45,238 nt of DNA from Kiritimatiellia bacterium (GTDB lineage: Bacteria; Verrucomicrobiota; Kiritimatiellia; RFP12; UBA1067). Below are positions 24,586 to 32,684 of this stretch, one piece after another. The stretch covers positions 1 through 45,238 of the forward strand of contig JAFXST010000010.1 in NCBI GenBank assembly GCA_017525475.1, written 5' to 3'. The notes under the pieces were generated by a model. That model was not told the origin of the DNA. It saw only the letters and a list, made by a program, of their open reading frames with translations, and made no database searches. How positions within the stretch are numbered: the stretch's first letter is position 1; each line of letters begins with the position of its first letter. The position numbers were made by a program, and so were the translations under genes.

Positions 24586-25419
24586 CTACCGCAGCGAGCG
24601 CAAGGCCGGATCGAGGCGATCGCGCAGATAGTCGGCCAAATGGTTGAAAGCGAGCACCAACAGGAAGATGCAGAGCGTGGTGAACGCCATTTCCCACCAG
24701 ATGCCCTGCCAGAGCCGGAGCCGCGCGTTGTTGATCATGACGCCCCAGCTGGGTTCGCCCTGGATGCCGATGCCGAGGAACGAAATGAAGACTTCGGTGG
24801 AGACGGCCGAGGGGAAGCGGATCGAAAGCTGGATGAGGACGATATGCGCCACGTTGGGGAGGATGTGGCGGAACATGATGCGCAGGTGCGAATAGCCGAG
24901 GATCCGGGCCGCCTGCACGTAGGCGCGCGACTTGTGCTTGATGACTTCGGCCCGCACGGTGCGGCAGACGCCCACCCAGGTGGTGAACCCCACGCCCATG
25001 ACGATGCCGAGCATCCCCTGGCCGAACACGAGCGAAATGGCGAGGATGAAAAGGAGCCCCGGCATCGAGGCCACCGTGGCGCAAAGCCAGAGGACGATGG
25101 AGTCGGTCTTGCCGCCGAAGTAGCCGCCCGCGAGCCCCAAAAGGACGCCGAGCGGAATGGCGATACAGCTCGTGAGCACGCCCACCACGAAGGCGATGCG
25201 CGCGCCCTGCACGAGCCTCAGCGACACCGGGCGGCCGAGATTGTCGGTGCCCAGCCAATGTTCCGCCGAGGGCGGCAAATACCGCTGCGACGTATCCACC
25301 CGGTTGTAGGCGGGCGTTTCGTCGCGGAATTGCGCCACGCGATACTGCACCTCGCCGTAGACGGCGGCGAGGAGAAAGGCGAGGAGAACGCCGAGCGCGA
25401 GTTTAACGGACGGCTTCAA
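24586..25419 (-). CDS. oppC: Oligo/dipeptide ABC transporter permease, OppC/DppC type
   Basis: 277 residues. N-terminal helix (LALGVLLAFLLAAVYG), then HWLGTDNLGRPVSLRLVQGARIAF, the typical OppC/DppC cytoplasm-to-membrane junction. Five further helices follow. The EAA loop AARILGYSHLRIMFRHILPN (near residue 170) contacts the ATPase. FISFLGIGIQGEPSWGVMIN is family-typical. The first 17 nt overlap the end of cmk. No OppB, substrate-binding protein or ATPase gene is adjacent; an OppD lies at 11656-12453. It ends at TAG followed by an esterase remnant, which suggests a past deletion here. Confidence 0.9.
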   Translation of the reverse strand: MKPSVKLALGVLLAFLLAAVYGEVQYRVAQFRDETPAYNRVDTSQRYLPPSAEHWLGTDNLGRPVSLRLVQGARIAFVVGVLTSCIAIPLGVLLGLAGGYFGGKTDSIVLWLCATVASMPGLLFILAISLVFGQGMLGIVMGVGFTTWVGVCRTVRAEVIKHKSRAYVQAARILGYSHLRIMFRHILPNVAHIVLIQLSIRFPSAVSTEVFISFLGIGIQGEPSWGVMINNARLRLWQGIWWEMAFTTLCIFLLVLAFNHLADYLRDRLDPALRSLR

Positions 25420-26062
25420 GGACGAGCCCCACCACCTGTTCGAGCGTGAGGTCGGAAGAGTCGATTTCGGTTACGCCGTCGGCCTTCTTGAGCGGGGCGT
25501 ATTTGCGGGTGGAATCGATCCGGTCGCGGGCGAGAAGCGAGGCCTTGACCGCCTCCTCCGACTGGTTGGCGATGCCCTTCTCGACCTCCTCCTTTTGGCG
25601 CCGGCGCGCGCGCGCCTCGGCCGAGGCGGTGAGATAGAAGCGGTAGGGCGAATCGGGGAAGACGGCGGTGGTGATATCGCGCCCTTCCACCACGAGATCG
25701 CCGAACTTGACGAGCGAACGCAAAAGCGCGGTTACGGCGTCGCGCACTTCCTTGACGGTGGCCACCTGCGACGCGTGGGCGTTGATCTCGGGCGTGCGGA
25801 TGCGGTTGCCGGGGAGTTCGCCGCCGACATAGTAGACGATGGCGCCATGCTCGGGGCGGCACTCGATGGTTACCTTGGGCGCGAACGCGGCCACGGCGGC
25901 GGGATTGGCGGTGTCGACGCCCTTGACGAGCGCCTGCCAGGTGTAGATGCGGTAGAGCGCGCCCGAATCCACGTGCAGCATCTGGAGGCGCTCGCCCACG
26001 AGGCGCGAAACCGAAGACTTGCCGGCGCCGGAGGGGCCGTCAATAGCGATGACTTTGCTCAT
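25403..26062 (-). CDS. cmk: Cytidylate kinase
   Basis: 219 residues. P-loop IDGPSGAGKSSVSRLVGERL (GPSGAGKSS at residues 9-17), then VDSGALYRIYTW, VVEGRDITTAVFPDS and FYLTASAEARARRR, the usual Cmk blocks; the C-terminus DSSDLTLEQVVGLV is standard. It phosphorylates CMP and dCMP. Interesting next to kdsB in the same operon, because CMP-Kdo use releases CMP, but this is probably coincidental packing. ATG overlaps the exchanger stop (ATGA). Confidence 0.95.
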   Translation of the reverse strand: MSKVIAIDGPSGAGKSSVSRLVGERLQMLHVDSGALYRIYTWQALVKGVDTANPAAVAAFAPKVTIECRPEHGAIVYYVGGELPGNRIRTPEINAHASQVATVKEVRDAVTALLRSLVKFGDLVVEGRDITTAVFPDSPYRFYLTASAEARARRRQKEEVEKGIANQSEEAVKASLLARDRIDSTRKYAPLKKADGVTEIDSSDLTLEQVVGLVLEAVR

Positions 26063-27003
26063 AGGATCTCCTGATAGATGGTCAAAGCGAGATAGGCCAA
26101 AAAGGTAAAGAGCCAGATGGTGCCTTCGAGGCGGGTGATTTTGCCGTTGCGCCCGAAGAGCGCGATCAGGATGGCGGCGACGATGGTGGCGGGGAGATCC
26201 CGGTCGAAGACGTTGTCCGAAAAACCGCGCGCGCCGTTGAAGCTGCTCGCGAGGCCCACCACCACCAAGAGGTTGAAGAGGTTGGAGCCGATGATATTGC
26301 CGAGCACGAACTCCGCTTCGCCGCGCCGGGCCGATTGGATGGCGGCGGCGAGCTCGGGGAGGGAAGTGCCGATGGCGATGACGGTAAGCCCGATCATCAG
26401 CTCGGAAACGCCCATCAGACGCGCGAGGTCGGCCGCGCCCTTGACGAGGAGCTGCGACGAGCCCACGAGCACCGCGAGCCCGATCGTCAGCTTGAGCGTC
26501 GCTTCGAGCGGGCGGAACGGATGGGCGCTCGCGGTTTCGCCGGCGGCCTGCTGGCGGCTGAAAAAGCAATAGACCGGGAACAATACCGCAAACGCGCCCA
26601 GGAGGATAAAGGCTTCGCAGCGGGCGATCTCGAGATCGTGCGCCAGCACCATCGACAGCACCCCGACGGCCGAGAGCACGAGGCCGGCGAACAGCGTGGC
26701 GCCGCGCTTGACGGTCAAGGTGCGGATAAAGGCGGTGACGCCCAAAATGGCGGTGATGTTGAAGACACAGCTGCCGTAGGCGTTGCCGAGCGAGAGGTTG
26801 GCGCGGTCGCTCAAACCCGCGATGAGGCTCACGCAAAGCTCGGGCGCCGACGTGCCGAAACCGATGATCACCATGCCGATGATGAACGGCGAGACTTTGA
26901 AGCGCCGCGCGAGCATGGCCGCGCCGTCCACGAAGGCGTCGGACGAGCGCTCCAGGAGCACCAGCCCCGCCAACACGTAGAAGATGGAAAGCGCCGCGGT
27001 CAT
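26059..27003 (-). CDS. CaCA-family sodium/calcium exchanger (YrbG-like)
   Basis: 314 residues, ten predicted membrane helices in two inverted halves. The alpha repeats are GFGTSAPELCVSLIAG (near residue 48) and AIGTSLPELAAAIQSARRG (near residue 212). They are followed by LGNAYGSCVFNI and LGNIIGSNLFNLL, where the Asn/Ser residues coordinate Ca2+ and Na+ in archaeal NCX. It should exchange Na+ or H+ for Ca2+ across the inner membrane. ATGA overlap with the cysS stop. The symbol is left open because several paralogues exist in many genomes. Confidence 0.92.
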   Translation of the reverse strand: MTAALSIFYVLAGLVLLERSSDAFVDGAAMLARRFKVSPFIIGMVIIGFGTSAPELCVSLIAGLSDRANLSLGNAYGSCVFNITAILGVTAFIRTLTVKRGATLFAGLVLSAVGVLSMVLAHDLEIARCEAFILLGAFAVLFPVYCFFSRQQAAGETASAHPFRPLEATLKLTIGLAVLVGSSQLLVKGAADLARLMGVSELMIGLTVIAIGTSLPELAAAIQSARRGEAEFVLGNIIGSNLFNLLVVVGLASSFNGARGFSDNVFDRDLPATIVAAILIALFGRNGKITRLEGTIWLFTFLAYLALTIYQEIL

Positions 27004-28352
27004 TTGCGGGTGCAGGTCTGGCCTTCGCGCGAATCCTTGACCGCGTAGCCGAGCGCGGCGATGGCGTCGCGCAGGCGGTCGGATTCGGCCCAGTTTTTGG
27101 CGGCGCGGGCCTGGGCGCGCTCCGCGAGCAGCTTTTCGACTTCCGCGGGGAGTTGTTCGGCCTCGCGCTTGCCGAAGAAAATTACGCCCAGCACCTTGTC
27201 CATCTTGCGGAACACCTCGAGGACCGGCCCGCCGTTATGCGCATTGGCGTCGCGCACGAGCGCGAAGAGCGCTGCGAACGCGCCGGGGAGATTGAGGTCG
27301 TCGTTGACGGCGGCGGCGAAAGCCTCGAGATGCTTGAGCGCCCAATCGGGCGCTTCGCCCTCGGTGCACTGCGCGACCGCCCGGTCGATGCGCTCGAGCG
27401 ACTTGCGCGCGTCCTCCAGCGCGCTGAAGGCGAAATTGAGGCCGCTGCGGTAGTGGGCGTTGACGAGCACGTAGCGAATTTCGCGGCCGGTCCAGCCCTT
27501 GTCGAGGAGATCGCGCAAGGTAAAGAAGTTGCCGGCCGACTTGGACATCTTTTCGCCGTTCACGCGCAGGTGCGCGCAGTGCATCCACGTGCGCACGAAC
27601 TCCTTGCCGGTGGCGGCCTCGGCCTGGGCGATTTCGTTTTCGTGGTGGGGGAAGAGGTTGTCGATGCCGCCCGTGTGGAGATAGAACGTTTCGCCCAGGT
27701 ACTTCATCGACATGGCCGAGCACTCGATGTGCCAGCCGGGGCGGCCTCTGCCCCAGGGGGAATCCCAGCCGACGGGGCCGTCGGACGCTTCCCACGCCTT
27801 CCAGAGCGCGAAGTCGCCCACGTTCTCCTTGTCGTATTCGTCGGCGGCGCACCTAAGTCCCGTGCGCTGGTTGTCGAAATCGATATGGGCGAGCTTGCCG
27901 TAGCCCGGGAACTCGCGCACCTTGAAATAGACCGAGCCGTCCTCGCTTTGGTAGGCGACGCCCTTCGCCATCAGCTTTTCGACGAGCGCGATCATCTCGG
28001 GGATGTGGTCGGTCGCGGCGGGATAGACCTCGGCCGGTTCGATATTGAGCTTTTTGAGGTCGGCGAAGAACGCGTCCTTGTAGGTCTTGGTGTAATCGGT
28101 TAGCGCCACCCCGGCGGCATTGGCGCCGCGGATCGTCTTGTCGTCCACGTCGGTAAGGTTCATGACCTGCTTGACCTTGAGGCCGTTGAACTCGATGGTG
28201 CGGCGCAAAACGTCCTCGAAGGCGTAGGCGCGGAAGTTGCCGATGTGGGCGAAATTGTAGACGGTGGGGCCGCAGGTGTAGAGCCTGATTTCGTCGCCCG
28301 TCAAGGGGCGGAGTTCTTCGAGCCGGCGGGTAAGGGAATTGTATACTTTCAT
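27000..28352 (-). CDS. cysS: Cysteinyl-tRNA synthetase
   Basis: 450 residues from ATG 28350-28352 (ATGA overlap with rpoN). YTCGPTVYNFAHIGN gives the first zinc Cys (C27) and the HIGH box (residues 36-39). GWHIECSAM gives C211; HHENE gives H236 and E240, completing the zinc site that selects cysteine. The KMSKS box is exact (K268-S272, EKMSKSAGNF). The C-terminal helical domain ends LRDAIAALGYAVKDSREG. Complete and typical. Confidence 0.97.
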   Translation of the reverse strand: MKVYNSLTRRLEELRPLTGDEIRLYTCGPTVYNFAHIGNFRAYAFEDVLRRTIEFNGLKVKQVMNLTDVDDKTIRGANAAGVALTDYTKTYKDAFFADLKKLNIEPAEVYPAATDHIPEMIALVEKLMAKGVAYQSEDGSVYFKVREFPGYGKLAHIDFDNQRTGLRCAADEYDKENVGDFALWKAWEASDGPVGWDSPWGRGRPGWHIECSAMSMKYLGETFYLHTGGIDNLFPHHENEIAQAEAATGKEFVRTWMHCAHLRVNGEKMSKSAGNFFTLRDLLDKGWTGREIRYVLVNAHYRSGLNFAFSALEDARKSLERIDRAVAQCTEGEAPDWALKHLEAFAAAVNDDLNLPGAFAALFALVRDANAHNGGPVLEVFRKMDKVLGVIFFGKREAEQLPAEVEKLLAERAQARAAKNWAESDRLRDAIAALGYAVKDSREGQTCTRK

Positions 28353-29545
28353 TGGGTCAGCGATTTGCGGTATTTGTTGACGGTGCGGCGGGCGAACTTG
28401 AACCCCGCCGCCTGCATGAGATCGGCGATTTGCCGGTCGGAAAGTTGGCGTAGCTCCGGGTCGGCCAGAAGTTCCTGGAGCTTGGCGAGGGGAGCGGAGT
28501 CCTTGGCGGAAAAGAGGTCCCTCAGGCGCACCAGCCCGCAGGGCCCGCGCAGATACTTGCGCTCGGCCGCGCGCGAAACGGTGGAGACGCTGCACCTGGC
28601 GGCGACGGCCACTTCCTTCATCTTGAGCGGCTTGAGCGCGCCGCGGCGCATCACGAAATCGCGCTGGCGCTCGACCACGGCGTTGGCGATAAGCTCGAGC
28701 GTCTCGAAGCGCTTGGCCACGGCCGCCTGGAGTTCCTGCACGTGCTCGACCATATCGCGGGCGTAGGCGCGCACGTCGTCCGCCAAAGTGTCGTCGCCGG
28801 CCATGGCCACGTAGGCGGGCGAAAGCTTGAGCGTGGGGATGGTGCCGTGCTCCACGGCCACCCGCCCTTGGCTATCCACCAGGATGTCGGGCACGATGTA
28901 GCCGGGCTTGGCCGCGCTATAGCGCGCGCCGGGCTTGGCGTCGAGGCAGGCGAGGAGCTTGGCGGCCAAGAGCCGCGTATCCGGCTTGAGCTCGGCCGTG
29001 CCCGCGAGGACCTGGTCGATCTCGGCGATCACCGCGCGCGCGGCCTCGCGATCGTGCCGGGGGACTTTGCCGAGCTGGGCGAGATAGCATTCGGCGAGCG
29101 TCCGCGCGCCGCAACCGGGCGGATCCAGCGTCATCACGAGCGCGCGGGCCTTTTCGCCCTCCGCGTCGAGGTCGTCGCCGGCGTAGCGGCCGTTCTCGTC
29201 CAAGGAGCCGATGATTTCGATGGCCTTTTCGCGCAGCTTACCCTCGGCGCCCGACAGCTCCAGCTCGCGCGAGAGATGTTCGAACAGCGTCTCCTCGGCC
29301 TGCAGCTTCTCGAAGGCGAAGGCGTTGTCGCCCGCGAGCGAGGCGGCGCGGTCGGGGCGCCAGCCGGGAGGCAGCTCGAAGCGGCAGTCGGCCAGCGCCG
29401 GGTTGGTCTCCACCTGCTTGCGGATTTCCTCGTGCAGATCCTTGATGGGCAGGCGCAGGAAGTTGAGCCCCATCCACATTTTGTAGTTGAGGCGCATCGT
29501 CGGGCGCTGCTCCAGCGCCGCGCGCGAGACGATCTTCAGCGCCAT
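28349..29545 (-). CDS. rpoN: RNA polymerase sigma-54 factor, short form
   Basis: 398 residues, shorter than the common 430-500. Region I is recognisable near the start (MRLNYKMWMGLNFLRLPIKDLHEEIRKQVETNPAL) but with few of the usual glutamines. The acidic region II is nearly absent, explaining the length. The core-binding region and the HTH (MKEVAVAARCSVSTVSRA) follow. The RpoN box is ARRTVNKYRK (residues 385-394), one change from the classic ARRTVAKYRE. It directs transcription from -24/-12 promoters with AAA+ activators, none of which lies in the window. It overlaps the preceding lipoprotein gene by 10 nt. Confidence 0.93.
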   Translation of the reverse strand: MALKIVSRAALEQRPTMRLNYKMWMGLNFLRLPIKDLHEEIRKQVETNPALADCRFELPPGWRPDRAASLAGDNAFAFEKLQAEETLFEHLSRELELSGAEGKLREKAIEIIGSLDENGRYAGDDLDAEGEKARALVMTLDPPGCGARTLAECYLAQLGKVPRHDREAARAVIAEIDQVLAGTAELKPDTRLLAAKLLACLDAKPGARYSAAKPGYIVPDILVDSQGRVAVEHGTIPTLKLSPAYVAMAGDDTLADDVRAYARDMVEHVQELQAAVAKRFETLELIANAVVERQRDFVMRRGALKPLKMKEVAVAARCSVSTVSRAAERKYLRGPCGLVRLRDLFSAKDSAPLAKLQELLADPELRQLSDRQIADLMQAAGFKFARRTVNKYRKSLTQ

Positions 29546-29874
29546 TTTGACTTTTTCTCCTGGGCTTGCGACTCGGCGTGGCGCTCGGTGACGAGCACCG
29601 GGCGGGTATAGCCGTTGGCCGCGAGATACCCCATGAGCATGCGGGCGGGCCGCAAATCGGTGACGTCCTTGTCGATGCGGATGTGGATCACCCGCTCGAC
29701 CGGCACTTCCATGTCCTGCAGCGTCTCGAGGATGGACTTGGCCGAGGCCGGCTTGTTGTTGACGTAGAAACCGGTGGTCTTGACCTCGATGGAGGGATGC
29801 TTGGCGTCGAGCTCCAGCGTGTTGGCGGTTACGCAACCGGCCAGCAGCAGCAGTATGGCGGCGAACTTACGCAC
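29536..29874 (-). CDS. Small lipoprotein with ExbD-like periplasmic domain
   Basis: 112 residues starting at GTG 29872-29874. Signal peptide with lipobox LAGC (Cys about residue 14). The rest (KSILETLQDMEVPVERVIHIRIDKDVTDLRPARMLMGYLAANGYTRPVLVTERH, shown here by its key parts: HIRIDKDV, LMGYLAANGY, PVLVTE) resembles the periplasmic half of ExbD/TolR. It has no ExbD membrane helix. Tethered to a membrane by its lipid, it might interact with the ExbB/ExbD complex encoded in the same transcript. The resemblance is by eye only. It overlaps kdsB by 8 nt and rpoN by 10 nt. Confidence 0.65.
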   Translation of the reverse strand: MRKFAAILLLLAGCVTANTLELDAKHPSIEVKTTGFYVNNKPASAKSILETLQDMEVPVERVIHIRIDKDVTDLRPARMLMGYLAANGYTRPVLVTERHAESQAQEKKSKWR

Positions 29875-30610
29875 GCGACAGGAGAAGTTGTTCCACCCGG
29901 ACGGCGTCCTCGGGGGTGTCCACCCCGATGCCTTCGTCCTCGGTGCGGACGATCGCGATCTTGGCGCCCATGTAGAGCGCGCGCAGCTGCTCGAGCTTCT
30001 CGGTCTTTTCGAGCGCGCACTGATCCTCGCGGATGTACTTTTTGAGGAAGCCGCCCCGGTAGGCGTAGATGCCGAGGTGCCGCACGTAGAGCCCCGAGGC
30101 GAGATCGGCCTCGCGGTCGCGGTCGCACGGGATGGGGGCGCGGGAGAAGTAGAGCGCCATGTCGTTGGCGTCCATCACCACCTTGACCACCGTCTTGGCG
30201 TTGTAGTCGGCGAGCGTCCGGATGGGGGTTACGGCCGTGGCCATGGCGACCTCGGGATTGTCCCGGAGCTTGCCGACCAAGGCGTCGATGAGCGCGGGGT
30301 CGATCAGGGGCTCGTCGCCCTGGATGTTGACGAGAATGTCGTCGTCGGCGAAGTCGCCCGCCGCGCAGGCGATGCGATCGGTGCCGGAGGGCAGTTCCGA
30401 GGGCGTCATCGCCGCCCGGCCGCCGTGCGCCTCCACCGCCTGCACGATGCGTTCGTCGTCGGTGGCGACCAGCACTTCGTCGAGCGTCTTGGCCTTCTTG
30501 ACCGCCTCCACCACCCAGGCGACAAGGGGCTTGCCCGCCAGCATGGCGAGCGGCTTGCCGGGGAACCGGCTGGAGCCGAAACGGCTAGGGATTATTCCGT
30601 AGGTCTTCAT
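29867..30610 (-). CDS. kdsB: 3-deoxy-manno-octulosonate cytidylyltransferase (CMP-Kdo synthetase)
   Basis: 247 residues, normal length. It activates Kdo with CTP to CMP-Kdo for the LPS inner core. Motifs: IPSRFGSSRFPGKPLA (nucleotide-binding, residues 7-22), LVATDDERI, MTPSELPSGTDRIA, VNIQGDEPLI (metal Asp), MALYFSRAPIP and YVRHLGIYAYRGGFL, then EKTEKLEQLRALYMG and GVDTPEDA at the end. This is the best marker in the window for an LPS-containing outer membrane. It overlaps the upstream unknown gene by 26 nt. Confidence 0.96.
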   Translation of the reverse strand: MKTYGIIPSRFGSSRFPGKPLAMLAGKPLVAWVVEAVKKAKTLDEVLVATDDERIVQAVEAHGGRAAMTPSELPSGTDRIACAAGDFADDDILVNIQGDEPLIDPALIDALVGKLRDNPEVAMATAVTPIRTLADYNAKTVVKVVMDANDMALYFSRAPIPCDRDREADLASGLYVRHLGIYAYRGGFLKKYIREDQCALEKTEKLEQLRALYMGAKIAIVRTEDEGIGVDTPEDAVRVEQLLLSRA

Positions 30611-32684
30611 TTGCCTCCACCTTTACTTTCATGAAAAAGATTCTGCGGTAGATCTCGATGCGGCGCAGCTGGCGCTCGAGCGACCATATGACGAACCGCC
30701 ACTTGCGGGCGAAGTTGAAGTGCCGCGGCAGGCGCGGATCGAAATTCTCGAAGCGTTCGCGCATGGTCGAGAGCTGCCAGGCCATGGCCTGCGTGCGGAA
30801 TTCGAAGCCCTCCATGAAGCGCTCGGCGAGGTCGTGCATGCCGACCTTGTGCTTGCGCTGGAACAGCTTGAGGCTGTGCGCGTAGAACCCCATGTAGTAG
30901 TTGGCCATGTTGCGCAGATTGTCGTCGGTGAAGTCGAGGCACGGCCAGCCGAACGCCCCGCGGATCGAGCACGTGGCCACCGCCTTGGGCATGATACGCT
31001 GCTGCATGTTGTTGTATTCGAACTCGTAGATTTCCTTCTCGCCGAAGAGCGGCGTTTCGGTGGCGGGGTCGAACTTCTTCATCACCATGTTCTGCGCCGC
31101 GGCGTCGCCCATCAGCATGGCGAGCGCCAGCACGGCCTCGGTCTCCTCCACGTTGGAATCCTCCATGGAGGTGAAGTAGTTGGTGGGGATCGACTCCACC
31201 GGCTCGCCCTCGCAGCGCGAGCGGATGTAGTAGTCGAGCGGGCGGCCGTTGAATTCGCCCCGGCGCCTCAGGAGCATGTACCACGGCAGGTTGACCCCCA
31301 GCGCCTTCAAGGCGCCGATGCGCGCGATCACGTACTGCCCGTAGCCGCGCTGGCGCTGGGTGATGCGCTTTTCGATGAGCGAGGCCTGCAACGGGCGGAC
31401 GTTGGTGGTGTACACCACCTCGCGCGTCTTGCCGCACCCCACCTTGACCTCGGTTTCGTCGCCCTTGGTGTGGAGCTCGTAGACGTTGACCGAGGTGAGG
31501 ATCTCATCCTTGGAGAGGATGATGCGCAGGTTGGAAATGAGGATCTTGGTGCGGTCGTCGATGCCGGGATGGAACGTGGGCACGCCGTTGACGTAGGTGG
31601 CGCCAGGCAGCGCGGTGCGCCGGTCGTCGAAGGCGAGCGACGAGCCGTCGCCCACCACCGAGTAGATCTCGCCCGAGACGTGCATGTACAAGGCCTCGAT
31701 GAAGGCGTGCGAATTTTCGTCGCTGAACTCCGGCTGGGTCAAAAGCGACTCGTAGAGGCTCACGATGCCGCCGATGCGCTTGACGATATGGTCCTGCGCG
31801 ATCTTGGCGATGACGATCGACTCCATGAGCTTGTCGAGCTCCGGGACGATGCGGTCCATGCCCACGCCGCGCGCGAGGCCGAAGAGCTCGATCTCGTGGT
31901 GGCCGCGGTACTTGGGCATGCGCACGAACGAGTAGCGGTTGCCCTCGTGCACCGCCACCATTTCCTTGAGCGCCTCCACGAACTTGGGCAGCTTCTCCGG
32001 GTCGGCGGCGAGCGCGGCGAACTTCTTGAACTCGGGGAAGGTGAGGAAGTGCACGCCGCGCGAAGAGTGGTAGTACCTCAGTTTGCTCGCGATGCGCTTC
32101 TTGGACGCTTCGAGCGCGAGCTTCATGCCCGACTCGGTCCAGGCGAGCGGCTTGACGCGCCACTCCTGCCCCAGGGCGCGGTAATGGTCGAGCGTGATCT
32201 CGTTGCGGTCGAGCATGATAATGTCGTTTAGCGCGAAATCGCCGACCTTGAGGAGCCATTCGTCCGAGAGGAACAGCTGTTTGCTCGCGACGTCGCGCTG
32301 GGAGATCTCGAGGACGTCGTTGACGATGTTGGCGCACAGGACGTGCTTCATGAGCGCCTCTTCGCGCTGCTCGGGCTTGAGATGCGACAGCCGCCAGAAC
32401 CGCCCGTCAAGGACGGGGAAGGCCGCCACCGAATGGTTGCCGGTGGTGACCGTCATCACCATGCCCTTCTGGCGCCGGGTGAGGTACTCCTTGGGGATGA
32501 TCAGGACCGAGGGCCTGACGGACAGGTGATTGTGGATGCCGTCTTCGAGGATGAAAGTATCCTCGCCGATGTCGTAGGCCTTGAATTTGCGCTCCCGGCC
32601 CATGGCCACGGTCTTGACCACGGTACTGCGGCGCGTGCCGGTTTTGCGGATGCGCGCGAGGAACGAGCGGTAGCGTCTACCCAT
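30585..32684 (-). CDS. Large protein of unknown function (699 aa)
   Basis: I recognise no family. The ATG at 32682-32684 overlaps the preceding gene by 8 nt. No signal peptide or membrane helix is evident. It is rich in Arg/Lys and Met, with a basic N-terminus (MGRRYRSFLARIRKTG). Blocks that look conserved and structured are YLTRRQKGMVMTVTTGNHSV (near 70), LSDEWLLKVGDFALNDIIMLDRNEI (near 145), EGNRYSFVRMPKYRGHHEIELFGLARG (middle) and NYYMGFYAHSLKLFQRKHKVGMHDL (near 610), given here as landmarks. The C-terminal 100 residues look helical and basic (RFVIWSLERQLRRIEIYRRI). Position between the MurU/AmgK fusion and kdsB hints at envelope sugar metabolism, without proof. Confidence 0.75.
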   Translation of the reverse strand: MGRRYRSFLARIRKTGTRRSTVVKTVAMGRERKFKAYDIGEDTFILEDGIHNHLSVRPSVLIIPKEYLTRRQKGMVMTVTTGNHSVAAFPVLDGRFWRLSHLKPEQREEALMKHVLCANIVNDVLEISQRDVASKQLFLSDEWLLKVGDFALNDIIMLDRNEITLDHYRALGQEWRVKPLAWTESGMKLALEASKKRIASKLRYYHSSRGVHFLTFPEFKKFAALAADPEKLPKFVEALKEMVAVHEGNRYSFVRMPKYRGHHEIELFGLARGVGMDRIVPELDKLMESIVIAKIAQDHIVKRIGGIVSLYESLLTQPEFSDENSHAFIEALYMHVSGEIYSVVGDGSSLAFDDRRTALPGATYVNGVPTFHPGIDDRTKILISNLRIILSKDEILTSVNVYELHTKGDETEVKVGCGKTREVVYTTNVRPLQASLIEKRITQRQRGYGQYVIARIGALKALGVNLPWYMLLRRRGEFNGRPLDYYIRSRCEGEPVESIPTNYFTSMEDSNVEETEAVLALAMLMGDAAAQNMVMKKFDPATETPLFGEKEIYEFEYNNMQQRIMPKAVATCSIRGAFGWPCLDFTDDNLRNMANYYMGFYAHSLKLFQRKHKVGMHDLAERFMEGFEFRTQAMAWQLSTMRERFENFDPRLPRHFNFARKWRFVIWSLERQLRRIEIYRRIFFMKVKVEANEDLRNNP

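Noticed and set aside
24586..24600. TAG at the end of oppC as a recoded (read-through) codon
   Set aside because: OppC is complete at the TAG and there is no sign of suppressor tRNA or pyrrolysine genes; an esterase remnant is simpler. Kept only as an alternative.
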